From Fredinandcohnia onubensis (lineage in GTDB: Bacteria; Bacillota; Bacilli; Bacillales; Bacillaceae_L), in NCBI RefSeq assembly GCF_002734285.1, contig NZ_NSEA01000019.1, positions 62,001-126,000 on the forward strand: a stretch of DNA of 64,000 nucleotides. The letters run 5' to 3'. Every line of letters starts with the position of its first letter. Position 1 is the stretch's first letter. This document shows positions 34,990 through 43,285 of this stretch, piece by piece. The position numbers and the translations under genes are program-made. Below the pieces are notes generated by a model that saw nothing but the letters and a program-made list of their open reading frames with translations, ran no database searches and was not told where the DNA came from.

Positions 34990-36315
34990 ATGAAAGCGTT
35001 TAACAAAACTGGTTTTATTCTTTTTGTATCCCTTATGATTGCATTTTTATTAACAGGGTGTGCTGGATCATCTGATAGTAGTAGTAATGGAGAATCAGAT
35101 TCGGCGGAGAGTGGTGGAAAAGAAACAGTAGAATTTGTTTACTGGGCTGCTGCGGGCGGTGAGGAACAAGCATTTTTAGACATGATTGAGGATTTTGAGG
35201 AAAAAAATCCTGATATTGATGTTAAACCAAACCAAGTACCACCTCCATCTTCTGGTGACTATTACACCAAAATCCAAACAAGAATCGCTGCTAATGACTC
35301 ACCAGATATCTTCCGTATTCAATACCAAAAGTTTGGAGAATTTGCTAGTAAAGGTGCTTTACTAGATGTTACTGATTTATTTGAATCAGATAAAGAAAAC
35401 TATAATTCTAGTTTATTAACTGCAGTTACTTTCGAAGATAAGATTTATGGTCTACCACATCACACAGATACTTTAGCTGTATTCTATAACAAGACTTATT
35501 TGGATGAACTAGGAATTGAGGCTCCAAGTACACCTGAAGAAGCATGGTCATGGGAAGAATTTATTGATGTAGCAACAAAAATTGAGGATGCTGGACTAGC
35601 TGATCGTGGAATTGCAGTTAACTGGGCAGAGAGTTCCTCATACCGTTCTCTACCATTTTTCTTCCAAAATGGAGCAACCATACTTAATGAAGATGCAACA
35701 AAAGGAAATGTAGAAACTCCAGAGGCTATTGAATCTTTAAGATTTTTACAGGATATGTTTAAAAACCATATGTCTCAAGGTAACAGTATGAAGGGGTCAG
35801 ATGATTTCAATATGTTATTTTCTTCTGGAAATGTTGGACTGTTAATCTCAGGAAACTGGATGATTCCGAAATACGAATCTGATATGAAAGATTTTGAATG
35901 GGGCGTTACATACATGCCAGTCAAGGAGTCGGCAGCATCTGATTTAGGTGGTAATGGTATAGCAATTCCGGCTGCCTCAGAACATAGTGAAGCTGCTAAG
36001 AAATTTTTAGCTTATATGGGTGAAGCGGAAGTTATGAAGGCGTTTGTAGAGAAAGGTTTATTCTTACCAGCTCGTACAGATATAGCTGAGCCTTTCAATT
36101 ATGCTGTTAAGGATCCTGAAATGCTTAACCTATTTATCGAACAATCACAGACAGTACCTGAGGAATTAGCTCAAACAGTGACGAGCACTAATTTTTCTAA
36201 GATAAACCAAGCTTTAGCAGACACATTAGAAGATTTATTTATATCCAATACAACACCTGAGGATGCAGCTAAAAGTTTCAATGATAGGATAAACGCTATT
36301 CTTGAAGAAAACTAA
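34990..36315 (+). CDS. melE: Alpha-galactoside ABC importer substrate-binding lipoprotein
   Basis: The product of about 441 residues has a lipoprotein signal (FLLTGCAGSS) and the CUT1 binding-protein pattern (FEEKNPDIDVKPNQ, YGLPHHTDTLAVFYNKTYLDELG). It binds melibiose/raffinose-type sugars by operon context. Two in-frame ATGs occur: 34960 (after GAGGAGGGGGATTTAA) and 34990 (after AAAGGAGGAAGTAAA). Each begins ATGAAAGCGTTTAA, so the start region is duplicated. The second gives a normal lipoprotein signal and is chosen. Confidence 0.87.
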   Translation: MKAFNKTGFILFVSLMIAFLLTGCAGSSDSSSNGESDSAESGGKETVEFVYWAAAGGEEQAFLDMIEDFEEKNPDIDVKPNQVPPPSSGDYYTKIQTRIAANDSPDIFRIQYQKFGEFASKGALLDVTDLFESDKENYNSSLLTAVTFEDKIYGLPHHTDTLAVFYNKTYLDELGIEAPSTPEEAWSWEEFIDVATKIEDAGLADRGIAVNWAESSSYRSLPFFFQNGATILNEDATKGNVETPEAIESLRFLQDMFKNHMSQGNSMKGSDDFNMLFSSGNVGLLISGNWMIPKYESDMKDFEWGVTYMPVKESAASDLGGNGIAIPAASEHSEAAKKFLAYMGEAEVMKAFVEKGLFLPARTDIAEPFNYAVKDPEMLNLFIEQSQTVPEELAQTVTSTNFSKINQALADTLEDLFISNTTPEDAAKSFNDRINAILEEN

Positions 36316-36329
36316 AAGGGGTTATAGCT

Positions 36330-37214
36330 ATGTATTTTATGAAAAGTTGGTATAAAAAGAACTCAATAGCAATTGCCCCCTATATATTTATAGCACCAAA
36401 TGTCTTGTTATTCTTAGTTTTTATGATTATTCCAATCATTTTCACATTTTACATTAGCTTTCATGATTGGGGTATCCTTGGGGCACCAATATTCATTGGA
36501 TTTGAAAATTTTGTAAAACTGTTTTCGGATAAAGTATTTTGGACATCGCTTAGCAATACCGTCTATTATACTGCCGCCACTGTTCCTTTGAGTGCTGCAT
36601 TCGGTTTGTTAGGGGCAATCTTGCTTAACCGCAAGATTCCTCTTCGACCAATCTTTCGTACGATTTTCTTTGCTCCTGTTGTTGTTTCCATGACAGCAGC
36701 AGGGCTCATTTGGACATGGATGTTCAATCCACACTATGGATTGTTTAATGAAATTCTTTCTTACTTTGGTATTGGTTCAGTCGACTGGTTAACTTCAACG
36801 ACTTGGGCAATGCCAGCCATCATCATTACAACACTATGGCTAAGAATTGGTTATTGTTTAGTTATTTATTTAGCAGGACTCCAAGCTGTTCCGGATAGTC
36901 TTTATGAGGCAGCGGTTATGGATGGAGCAAATGATTGGCAGAAGTTCTGGAGTATTACACTTCCTATGATTAAACCAACAACCGTCTTCATCATCGTGAT
37001 GGAAGTTATTCATGGTTTCATGGTCTTTGATCTCATCTATACGATGACAAATGGTGGTCCAGGCTTCTCAACAACAGTAATCGTTCAATATATTTACCAA
37101 AAGGCATTTGTTGAAGGTGACATGGGCTATGCATCCGCTATTGGTACCGTCTTCTTCTTAATGATTATGGTATTGACTGCTATACAGCTTCGGATAGGGA
37201 GGGATGATTCATGA
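36330..37214 (+). CDS. melD: Alpha-galactoside ABC importer permease 1
   Basis: A 294-residue MalF-type permease with six membrane segments, GFENFVKLFSDKVFW in the outer loop and the EAA motif SLYEAAVMDGANDWQKFWSITLPMIKP. It starts 15 bases after melE, with no hairpin between them, unlike the other transporter operons here. Its last four bases (ATGA) hold the melC start. Confidence 0.9.
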   Translation: MYFMKSWYKKNSIAIAPYIFIAPNVLLFLVFMIIPIIFTFYISFHDWGILGAPIFIGFENFVKLFSDKVFWTSLSNTVYYTAATVPLSAAFGLLGAILLNRKIPLRPIFRTIFFAPVVVSMTAAGLIWTWMFNPHYGLFNEILSYFGIGSVDWLTSTTWAMPAIIITTLWLRIGYCLVIYLAGLQAVPDSLYEAAVMDGANDWQKFWSITLPMIKPTTVFIIVMEVIHGFMVFDLIYTMTNGGPGFSTTVIVQYIYQKAFVEGDMGYASAIGTVFFLMIMVLTAIQLRIGRDDS

Positions 37215-38137
37215 AATCGACAGCTACGCCTATTTCTCATGAAGAACATCCAGAAACGAACCCACCAAGAAACTTACGGAAAGTTCCAAATGTACAACCT
37301 AAGAGAAGAAGGAAACGGTCATTTTCTGTAAAAAAGACAGTTGCCTTTATCGCCTTAAGCTTTATGGCTTTATTATTTATCTTGCCTTTCTTTTGGATGT
37401 TGTCTACCTCTCTAAAGTCTCCTGAAGAGGTAAGTTCAAAAAATGTTACTCTTTTTCCTGAAGAGCTAAGATGGAGTAATTTTATTGATGCACTAGATGC
37501 AGCTCCTTTCCTTGGTTATATTGGTAATTCTTTAATCGTAAGTATTTGTGCTGTGGCGCTTACTGTGTTTATCAACTGCTTGGCTGGCTATGCATTTGCA
37601 AAATACAGCTTCAAAGGAAGAAACTTTTTATTCTTAATGGTACTTAGTACATTAATGATTCCAGTTCAGATCACAATGGTACCAAACTTCTTTATTTTAA
37701 AAGAATTAGATTGGATCAATAGTTACGCTGGTCTAATCGTACCTAGAGCAGCAGAGGCATTTGGGCTGTTTTTAGCTAGGCAGTACATTTTAAATATTCC
37801 TAACTCATTAATCGAGGCTGCAAGAATTGACGGAGCGAGTGAATTTAAAATTTTTACGAAGGTGATTTTGCCAAATATAAAGCCTCTAATTGCAGTACTC
37901 GTTATTTTTACATTTATGTGGAGATGGAATGAATTAGCATGGCCACTTATTGTTGTCTCTGAAAAGAGTATGTACACTGTCCAATTAGGTCTAGCTATGG
38001 TAAAAGGTGAACATTATATTGAGTGGACTCAAATAATGCCACTCACTTTATTATCGATTATCCCAATTTTACTTGTATTTCTGTTCTTCCAACGTTACTT
38101 TATTCAGGGCTTTGTCGGTTCTGGAATGAAGGAATAA
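37211..38137 (+). CDS. melC: Alpha-galactoside ABC importer permease 2
   Basis: A 308-residue MalG-type permease with an EAA motif SLIEAARIDGASEFKIFTKVILPNIKP and a C-terminal FFQRYFIQGFVGSGMKE. A polar, Pro- and Arg-rich N-terminal extension of about 40 residues precedes the first membrane segment. The start overlaps the melD stop (ATGA). No ATPase is encoded in the operon. Confidence 0.9.
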   Translation: MKSTATPISHEEHPETNPPRNLRKVPNVQPKRRRKRSFSVKKTVAFIALSFMALLFILPFFWMLSTSLKSPEEVSSKNVTLFPEELRWSNFIDALDAAPFLGYIGNSLIVSICAVALTVFINCLAGYAFAKYSFKGRNFLFLMVLSTLMIPVQITMVPNFFILKELDWINSYAGLIVPRAAEAFGLFLARQYILNIPNSLIEAARIDGASEFKIFTKVILPNIKPLIAVLVIFTFMWRWNELAWPLIVVSEKSMYTVQLGLAMVKGEHYIEWTQIMPLTLLSIIPILLVFLFFQRYFIQGFVGSGMKE

Positions 38138-38161
38138 ATATGATTTGAGGAGAGATTTATT

Positions 38162-39487
38162 ATGACAAAAGTAACTATTATTGGTGCTGGAAGTGTTGTA
38201 TTCGCGAAACGATTAATATCCGATATTATCTCTTATCCAGAACTATCAGACACCACTTTTTGGTTAACAGATATTAACGAAGAAAGACTAGATACCGCAA
38301 AAAAAATGGCTAGTAACCTTATCAAAGGGAAAGATGCCCAAGTATTTGCTACATTGGATAGAAAGCAAGCGCTTAGAGATGCAGACTTTGTATTGAATTT
38401 AATTCAGGTAGGCATGCATGAAGCAACTGTTAAAGACTTTGAAATTCCGAAAAAATACGGACTTAACCAGACGATTGCCGACACTCTTGGTGTTGGCGGT
38501 GTATTTCGTTCATTGCGTACAATCCCAGTTTTGCTAGACATATGCAAAGACATGGAGGAGGTTTGTCCAGACGCATACCTATTAAACTATACAAATCCTA
38601 TGGCCATGTTAATGCATGCTGTAGCTAAGGCAACATCCATTAAATCGGTTGGTCTATGTCACAGTGTTCAAAATACGGCTGATGATCTCGCGTCTTATTT
38701 GAATATTCCAGTTGAGGAACTAGATTATAAGGTTGCTGGAATTAACCATATGGCGTGGTTTTTAGAGTTAAAGCAGAATGGTGAGGATTTATATCCTAAA
38801 CTATTTGAAGCTATGGAGAAAGAAGAAATTTATAGCCAAGATAAAGTTCGTTTTGAAATGATGAAACGTTTGAATTATTTTGTTACAGAATCAAGTGAGC
38901 ATATGTCAGAATACACTCCATACTTTATTAAAAAAGATGAACTTGTTCAACGGTTTGATATTCCTATCGATGAATATATTCGTCGAAGCGAAAATAACCT
39001 GAAAAGGTTTGAGGAAACCAAGATTAAAGTGGAAAATGGGGAAATCATTGAGGCAGAGAAAAGCCATGAATATGGTGCACCAATTATCCATTCCATCGTA
39101 ACAGGTACTGACCGTGTTATTTGGGGAAATGTCGCAAATACAGGTTTGATTACAAACTTGCCTAATGATTCATGTGTCGAAGTTCCATGCTTAGTTAATA
39201 AGGGAGGAATTCAACCGTGCTATGTTGGTGAACTACCTCCACAATTAGCTGCGATGAACATGACAAATATCAATGTCCAACAACTAACAGTTGAAGCTGT
39301 TCTCACTAAAAATATCGATTATGTTTATCAAGCGGTCATGATGGATCCACACACGGCATCCGTTCTTTCACTTGATGAAATCTGGGATATGACAAAAGAA
39401 TTAATCGATGCGCATGGAGATTTATTACCAGAATTCACCTCTGGAAGAAACTTGCACAAAAACAACCTTGTTGAAGCGTCACAGTGA
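38162..39487 (+). CDS. melA: Alpha-galactosidase, glycoside hydrolase family 4
   Basis: The 441-residue GH4 enzyme has an NAD-binding N-terminus (VTIIGAGSVVFAKRLISDI), ADTLGVGGVFRSLRTIPVL, NYTNPMAM, the metal-binding Cys and His in GLCHSVQ, and AGINHMAWFLEL. GH4 enzymes use NAD and Mn in a redox elimination mechanism in the cytoplasm. Alpha-galactosidase is favoured over other GH4 activities by operon context and the CHSVQ motif. The last codons (TCA CAG TGA) come from a REP-1 repeat, so the C-terminal Ser-Gln and stop are repeat-derived. Confidence 0.92.
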   Translation: MTKVTIIGAGSVVFAKRLISDIISYPELSDTTFWLTDINEERLDTAKKMASNLIKGKDAQVFATLDRKQALRDADFVLNLIQVGMHEATVKDFEIPKKYGLNQTIADTLGVGGVFRSLRTIPVLLDICKDMEEVCPDAYLLNYTNPMAMLMHAVAKATSIKSVGLCHSVQNTADDLASYLNIPVEELDYKVAGINHMAWFLELKQNGEDLYPKLFEAMEKEEIYSQDKVRFEMMKRLNYFVTESSEHMSEYTPYFIKKDELVQRFDIPIDEYIRRSENNLKRFEETKIKVENGEIIEAEKSHEYGAPIIHSIVTGTDRVIWGNVANTGLITNLPNDSCVEVPCLVNKGGIQPCYVGELPPQLAAMNMTNINVQQLTVEAVLTKNIDYVYQAVMMDPHTASVLSLDEIWDMTKELIDAHGDLLPEFTSGRNLHKNNLVEASQ

Positions 39488-39505
39488 CGCCCCGAAATTT
39501 GTCGA
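39478..39505 (+). repeat. REP-1 repeat supplying the melA stop codon
   Basis: GTCACAGTGAC plus GCCCCGAAATTTGTCGA; the TGA of melA lies in the palindrome. Confidence 0.9.
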
Positions 39506-39508
39506 CAA

Positions 39509-39537
39509 TGGGACAGAGGGACAGGTCCCTCGTCCCA
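39509..39537 (+). repeat. REP-2 nested hairpin
   Basis: A consensus copy three bases after REP-1 and 17 bases before a composite element. Confidence 0.9.
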
Positions 39538-39554
39538 AATTGAGGCTAAACTAC

Positions 39555-39775
39555 AAATTATAATAGAATACCAAAAGCCTGATTAGTAGAAATCTGTACT
39601 AATCGGGCTTTTTTTGTAAATGTCGATTTCAAACAAACGTTTGTTTGACGGCTCAGCCAAGTGCACCTGTGAAATTTTCAATTCAATCAAACGTTTGATT
39701 GAATTGATTTTATGAGGGGAAATTAGCACATCGTTAACCTGTTATATTAACAAATTACTATCCTAGAATAAGAAA
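39555..39775 (+). repeat. Composite intergenic element, copy 4 (best preserved)
   Basis: AAATTATAATAGAATACC leads to a terminator hairpin (AGCCTGATTAGT..ACTAATCGGGCT, T7; 39575-39615). Next comes a perfect 20-base palindrome TCAAACAAACGTTTGTTTGA (39629-39648), then a perfect 30-base palindrome centred on AAACGTTT (39678-39707). The right end is CTGTTATATTAAC plus AATTACTATCCTAGAATA. The remaining space before the DJ-1 gene holds an extended -10 box (TGGTATAAT, 39858-39866). Confidence 0.65.
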
Positions 39776-39899
39776 GGAGAAGCCCGCCTGTACCCTTTTA
39801 CTTTTTTCATCGCTCCTCTTGGACCGAGTCTGTAACTATGATTGGTACATGTTGAAATGGTATAATTAATGAAACAAAAACTGAAAGGATGGTTATGTA

Positions 39900-40424
39900 A
39901 TGCGTTTAAAGGGAAAAAAGATTATCGGTCTTGTTCATCACGACTTTGAAGATTTAGAACTATGGTACCCAGTTATGAGGCTTAGAGAAGAAGGGGCGAT
40001 TGTTGATCTTGTTGGTGAAGAAGCGAATCAGAAATATATAGGAAAGTATGGCGTCCCTGCGGTTTCCGAATTTGCGTATGTTGATATAAAAGCAGAAGAT
40101 TACGATGCGATTTTAGTGCCGGGAGGATGGGCACCAGATAAAATTCGTAGGTTTCCTGAAGTATTAACTATGCTTCAGCAAATGAACGATGCCAAAAAGC
40201 CAATCGGACAGATTTGTCATGCAGGTTGGGTATTGATCTCAGCTAAGATCTTGGAAGGAAAAAAAGTTACGAGTACTCCAGGAATTAAGGATGACATGGA
40301 AAACGCAGGTGCGATTTGGTATGACGAACCTGTTGTAACCGATGGACATCTTGTTTCAAGCCGCCGTCCACCAGACCTACCAGATTACATGAGAGAATTC
40401 ATTAACGTCCTGGAACAAAAATAG
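39900..40424 (+). CDS. DJ-1/PfpI-family protein (type 1 glutamine amidotransferase-like)
   Basis: The 174-residue protein has the PfpI fold: IIGLVHHDFEDLELWYPVMRLREEGA with the conserved Glu, VDIKAEDYDAILVPGGWAPDKIRR and the nucleophile elbow IGQICHAGWVLISA with Cys. Relatives include Bacillus general stress protein 18 (YfkM) and deglycase/hydratase enzymes acting on glycated or oxidised molecules. It is monocistronic, and its stop abuts a REP-2 hairpin. The exact substrate is unknown. Confidence 0.88.
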   Translation: MRLKGKKIIGLVHHDFEDLELWYPVMRLREEGAIVDLVGEEANQKYIGKYGVPAVSEFAYVDIKAEDYDAILVPGGWAPDKIRRFPEVLTMLQQMNDAKKPIGQICHAGWVLISAKILEGKKVTSTPGIKDDMENAGAIWYDEPVVTDGHLVSSRRPPDLPDYMREFINVLEQK

Positions 40425-40471
40425 TGGGACAGAGGGACAGGTCCCTCGTCCCAGCCCCGAAGTTTGTCGAA
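40425..40471 (+). repeat. REP-2 hairpin joined to a REP-1 tail
   Basis: A full REP-2 copy (40425-40453) begins on the base after the stop codon. It is followed directly by GCCCCGAAGTTTGTCGAA (40454-40471), the REP-1 tail without its palindrome. This is a hybrid of the two families. Confidence 0.85.
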
Positions 40472-40555
40472 AGTTTACTGCTCGTCCTACCTATTTTCCT
40501 GTAGAACTTGTTCGGGAAGAACTAATACAGAATTAGATAAATTGATGCAGACTAA

Positions 40556-40584
40556 AATGGTAACCTATATGGTTGCCATTTTTT
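40556..40584. terminator. Terminator between DJ-1 and CBO0543-like genes
   Basis: AATGGTAACC pairs with GGTTGCCATT around TATAT, then TTTTT. It lies in a 240-base gap that holds nothing else clear. Confidence 0.7.
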
Positions 40585-40664
40585 AAGTAAGTTTTGAATC
40601 TCAAACTTTAAAGAGTATGACCACATTACAACATGAGAATAAGACCATACTAAAAAAATCCAGT

Positions 40665-41144
40665 TTATCTACTGGATTCAGGTTTAGTTAAATCAGAGTT
40701 ATTTTTTTCAATGAATTTCTGAAAAGCATAATTCAATAAAGATAGTGAGTAGGAAATAAGAAAGATTGTTTTAGAATTAAACTTTTTTAATTTATAATGA
40801 CCGATTTTTTGAAAGACTGCACTTAAGGGAAAGGCAAAAATTAAATCCATTATTAAATTACATACTGCATATAACGAGAACTTACCATAAGTAAAATGAA
40901 ACACCCACAAATTAATTGTAAAAAACGGGCCGAATATAAAGGCTAAGGCATCAAATACCATATATTTGGTACCTCCTTTAACCTTCCACCAGTTGAAAAT
41001 TGGATTTAGGAGTGTTTGTATTAACAAAATACAAGAGCAAAATAAAGTAACAGGCAAAAACCTTTTAAAGGACTGTTTTGGGAGAAAGTATATAACAATA
41101 GCCCACAACACAACTGCATTTGCAATTCTAAAAAAGTTTGCCAT
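40665..41144 (-). CDS. CBO0543-family membrane protein
   Basis: The product of about 159 residues has five hydrophobic segments and the CBO0543-type pattern (FNWWKVKGGTKYMVFDALAFIFGPFFTINLWVFH, LYAVCNLIMDLIFAFPL). These proteins are common, uncharacterised membrane proteins of spore-forming Firmicutes. ATG 41144 lies eight bases after GGGTGG and is preferred to the in-frame GTG at 41156. Confidence 0.72.
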   Translation of the reverse strand: MANFFRIANAVVLWAIVIYFLPKQSFKRFLPVTLFCSCILLIQTLLNPIFNWWKVKGGTKYMVFDALAFIFGPFFTINLWVFHFTYGKFSLYAVCNLIMDLIFAFPLSAVFQKIGHYKLKKFNSKTIFLISYSLSLLNYAFQKFIEKNNSDLTKPESSR

Positions 41145-41413
41145 GAAAGTAACCACCCTAAAATTTTTTATTAGGGTGTGTTATTTAAACATTTTTATTC
41201 AGTAGTAGAAAAAGGAAAGCTTAATGGAAATGTGATAGGCGATGAACTGGCTACTTGGTTAAGGTTGCCACCACGCCACGCCTTGGGACAAGTTATCATG
41301 AACGAAACTAGCCCCTTATCGTAATCCCGTAGGTTAATTTGGTTAGACTGTTTAACGGAGATTAAAAAATCAAACCAAATCAGAGCTACATTACGAAAGG
41401 AGCTAGTTATATT

Positions 41414-42538
41414 ATGAAGGATACCATAAAATACGTAGGTTTAGACGTCTCAAAGGAAAAAATTGCAGTTGCGATCGCTGAAGAAGGCAGAGAAGCACCT
41501 AGATATTATGGAATGATCCCACATTCCTTAGAAGCTATTAGAAAATTAGTTAAGAAATTAGGAGATAAAAAACAGATAAAAGTATGTTATGAGGCCGGCC
41601 CGACAGGTTACCCATTGTACCGTTTTTTCTTAAGTTTAGGAATAGAGTGTTTTGTAATCGCACCGTCCCTAATCCCTTCTAAGCCAGGAGAACGGATTAA
41701 AACAGACCGAAGGGATGCGGTTAGGCTTGCTCAATTATTCCGTGCTGGTGAATTAACATCAATTTATGTACCAACTGAAGACGATGAAGCTCTTCGAGAT
41801 TTAGTTCGTGCTCGTGAAGATGCGAAAGAGGATGAATTAAGGGCAAAACATAGACTCACTAAGTTTTTATTAAGACATAATATTAAGCCGCCTACCGGTG
41901 TTCGCAAATGGACCCTAAAGTATCGGGATTGGTTAAACAAGTTAAAATTTACTCGTTCTACGTCTAGAATTGTATTCCAAGAATATTACTATCAACTCCA
42001 AGAGATCGAACAACGGATAAAACGATTAGAGAAAGAAATAGATATTCAAGCAACCGAAGGTTTACACGCACCTGTAATTCAAGCTCTTCAATCACTTAGA
42101 GGTGTGGCAACTATTACAGCTACAAGTTTAGTGGCAGAGATTGGATCCTTTAAAAGATTTACCTCGGCTAAACAATTTATGTCATATGTAGGTCTTATCC
42201 CAAGCGAATATTCTAGTGGTGAGAGTCGAAGGCAAGGTAAGATTACGAAAACAGGGAATAAACACGTTCGTCGTCTTCTGATAGAAGCAGCCTGGAGTTA
42301 TCGATATCAACCTGCAGTAAAAGGAGAATTAAAAAGAAGACAAGAAGGTCAGTCGGCCGTTGTTCAAGCTATATCATGGAAAGCACAAAATCGTCTTCAT
42401 AAAAAGTATTTCCGCTTATTATCAAGGGGTAAAGAAAGTGGGAAAGCCGTAACGGCAGTGGCAAGAGAACTAGCTGGTTTTATCTGGGCAGTCACTCAGG
42501 AAATAGATACGAACTCTAGAGCTTTAATTGAATCTTAA
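41414..42538 (+). CDS. IS110-family transposase (DEDD/RuvC-like plus Tnp-20 domains)
   Basis: The 374-residue recombinase has an N-terminal RuvC-like domain with acidic residues in KYVGLDVSKEKIAVAIA, KVCYEAGPTGYPLYR and IKTDRRDAVRLAQLFRAGEL. A coiled-coil middle (YYYQLQEIEQRIKRLEKEID) follows. The C-terminal domain has LRGVATITATSLVAEIG and the catalytic-serine region SEYSSGESRRQGKITKTGNKHVRRLLIEAAW. IS110 enzymes use a bridge RNA made from the element's non-coding end. The frame is intact, so the element may be active. Start after GAAAGGAGCTAGTTATATT. Confidence 0.93.
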   Translation: MKDTIKYVGLDVSKEKIAVAIAEEGREAPRYYGMIPHSLEAIRKLVKKLGDKKQIKVCYEAGPTGYPLYRFFLSLGIECFVIAPSLIPSKPGERIKTDRRDAVRLAQLFRAGELTSIYVPTEDDEALRDLVRAREDAKEDELRAKHRLTKFLLRHNIKPPTGVRKWTLKYRDWLNKLKFTRSTSRIVFQEYYYQLQEIEQRIKRLEKEIDIQATEGLHAPVIQALQSLRGVATITATSLVAEIGSFKRFTSAKQFMSYVGLIPSEYSSGESRRQGKITKTGNKHVRRLLIEAAWSYRYQPAVKGELKRRQEGQSAVVQAISWKAQNRLHKKYFRLLSRGKESGKAVTAVARELAGFIWAVTQEIDTNSRALIES

Positions 42539-42597
42539 TCTATTGATAAAAATTCATTTATAAAATACTAATGTTAAATTATGTGATTTTAAGAATA

Positions 42598-42774
42598 GGG
42601 CCCGAAGGCAAAGAATAACACCGGAAAGGATTATCCACGTGGTCCCTTTGTGCTATGTCTAAATAGGCTAACGCACGTTACAAGTTAGTGGAAGGTCCTT
42701 TATACGGAAAGATAAAATGTGAAAACCCACGAATATCAGAGTGCTAACCGTAGCTAGATTTTTGCCTTCGTGCC
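42598..42774 (+). ncRNA. Candidate IS110 bridge RNA region
   Basis: A long closing stem, GGGCCCGAAGGCAAA with TTTGCCTTCGTGCC (one mismatch), encloses about 150 bases that contain further short stems and no ORF. It begins 60 bases after the transposase stop. Bridge RNAs of the IS1111-type group lie on this side of the gene and are of similar length. No search was possible; the left flank is the alternative location. Confidence 0.4.
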
Positions 42775-42808
42775 GTGTTTTTAACTTCTGAATAAAGGAG
42801 GAATTTAT

Positions 42809-42906
42809 TTCTTAGCTTCAAAGAGTGTCTCATTCTAAGGATTGCCAGTCAAGGAGAGCACTTGACAGACAATCCTTAGAATGAGAAGTAGTCTGTAAGC
42901 TAAGAA
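42809..42906. repeat. 98-base nested inverted repeat beside the IS110 element
   Basis: Three concentric arm pairs occur: TTCTTAGCTT with AAGCTAAGAA, CTCATTCTAAGGATTG with CAATCCTTAGAATGAG (16 bases, perfect), and GTCAAG with CTTGAC. It may be a palindromic mobile element, the IS target, or part of the IS end. It does not resemble REP-1 or REP-2. Confidence 0.6.
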
Positions 42907-42947
42907 GGGAAATCCCTAGACATAAAATGTCTCAAAGATTTACAAAA

Positions 42948-42982
42948 AAAGAAAAGAAGCTTAAAACGCTTCTCTTCTTAAG
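42948..42982. terminator. Possible terminator-like hairpin
   Basis: AAGAAAAGAAGC pairs with GCTTCTCTTCTT around a short loop. No strong T run follows on the plus strand; on the minus strand the sequence is T-rich. In 42907-43285 I see only this, a reverse REP-2 copy and an extended -10 promoter (TGATATAAT near 43180). Confidence 0.35.
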
Positions 42983-43042
42983 TGCGCCCAAAAACGGCGA
43001 CTATTACCAGGGATACGGAGTGGACTTGACAGTTTCGTTCAT

Positions 43043-43067
43043 ATCAGGGACCTGTCCCTGTGACCCA
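43043..43067 (-). repeat. REP-2 hairpin, reverse orientation, partial
   Basis: ATCAGGGACCTGTCCCTGTGACCC matches the reverse complement of the family; the outer arm is degraded. Confidence 0.75.
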
Positions 43068-43285
43068 GCACACAACCGCCCTAGGAACACGCCCCAACCC
43101 AGTAGCCCCGCGAACACACCCGCATAACCCACACGTTCACCAATTTCGTCAAATTTTTCCCGTAAATGTTGAAACTTTCTGATATAATTTGTAGTATATT
43201 GGTGAAATATGTAGACTTTTCCTCTTTGGTAGTAGGAAAGTATGGCTTATGAAATCTTAATTCTAATAAATGGTGGGTAAAAACG

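Larger units (their letters stand above)
41230..42800 (+). mobile_element. IS110-family insertion sequence (ends approximate)
   Basis: One transposase gene is flanked by non-coding, structured DNA on both sides. The left flank holds AATTTGGTT (41336) pairing with AACCAAAT (41373). The right flank holds a candidate structured RNA (42598-42774). IS110 elements lack classic terminal inverted repeats and target duplications, so I could not fix the ends. Confidence 0.6.

Noticed and set aside
42927-43127. Plus-strand ORF of 66 codons after the IS110 element
   Set aside because: Its second half is a translation of a REP-2 repeat and a Pro-rich tail; no good ribosome site.
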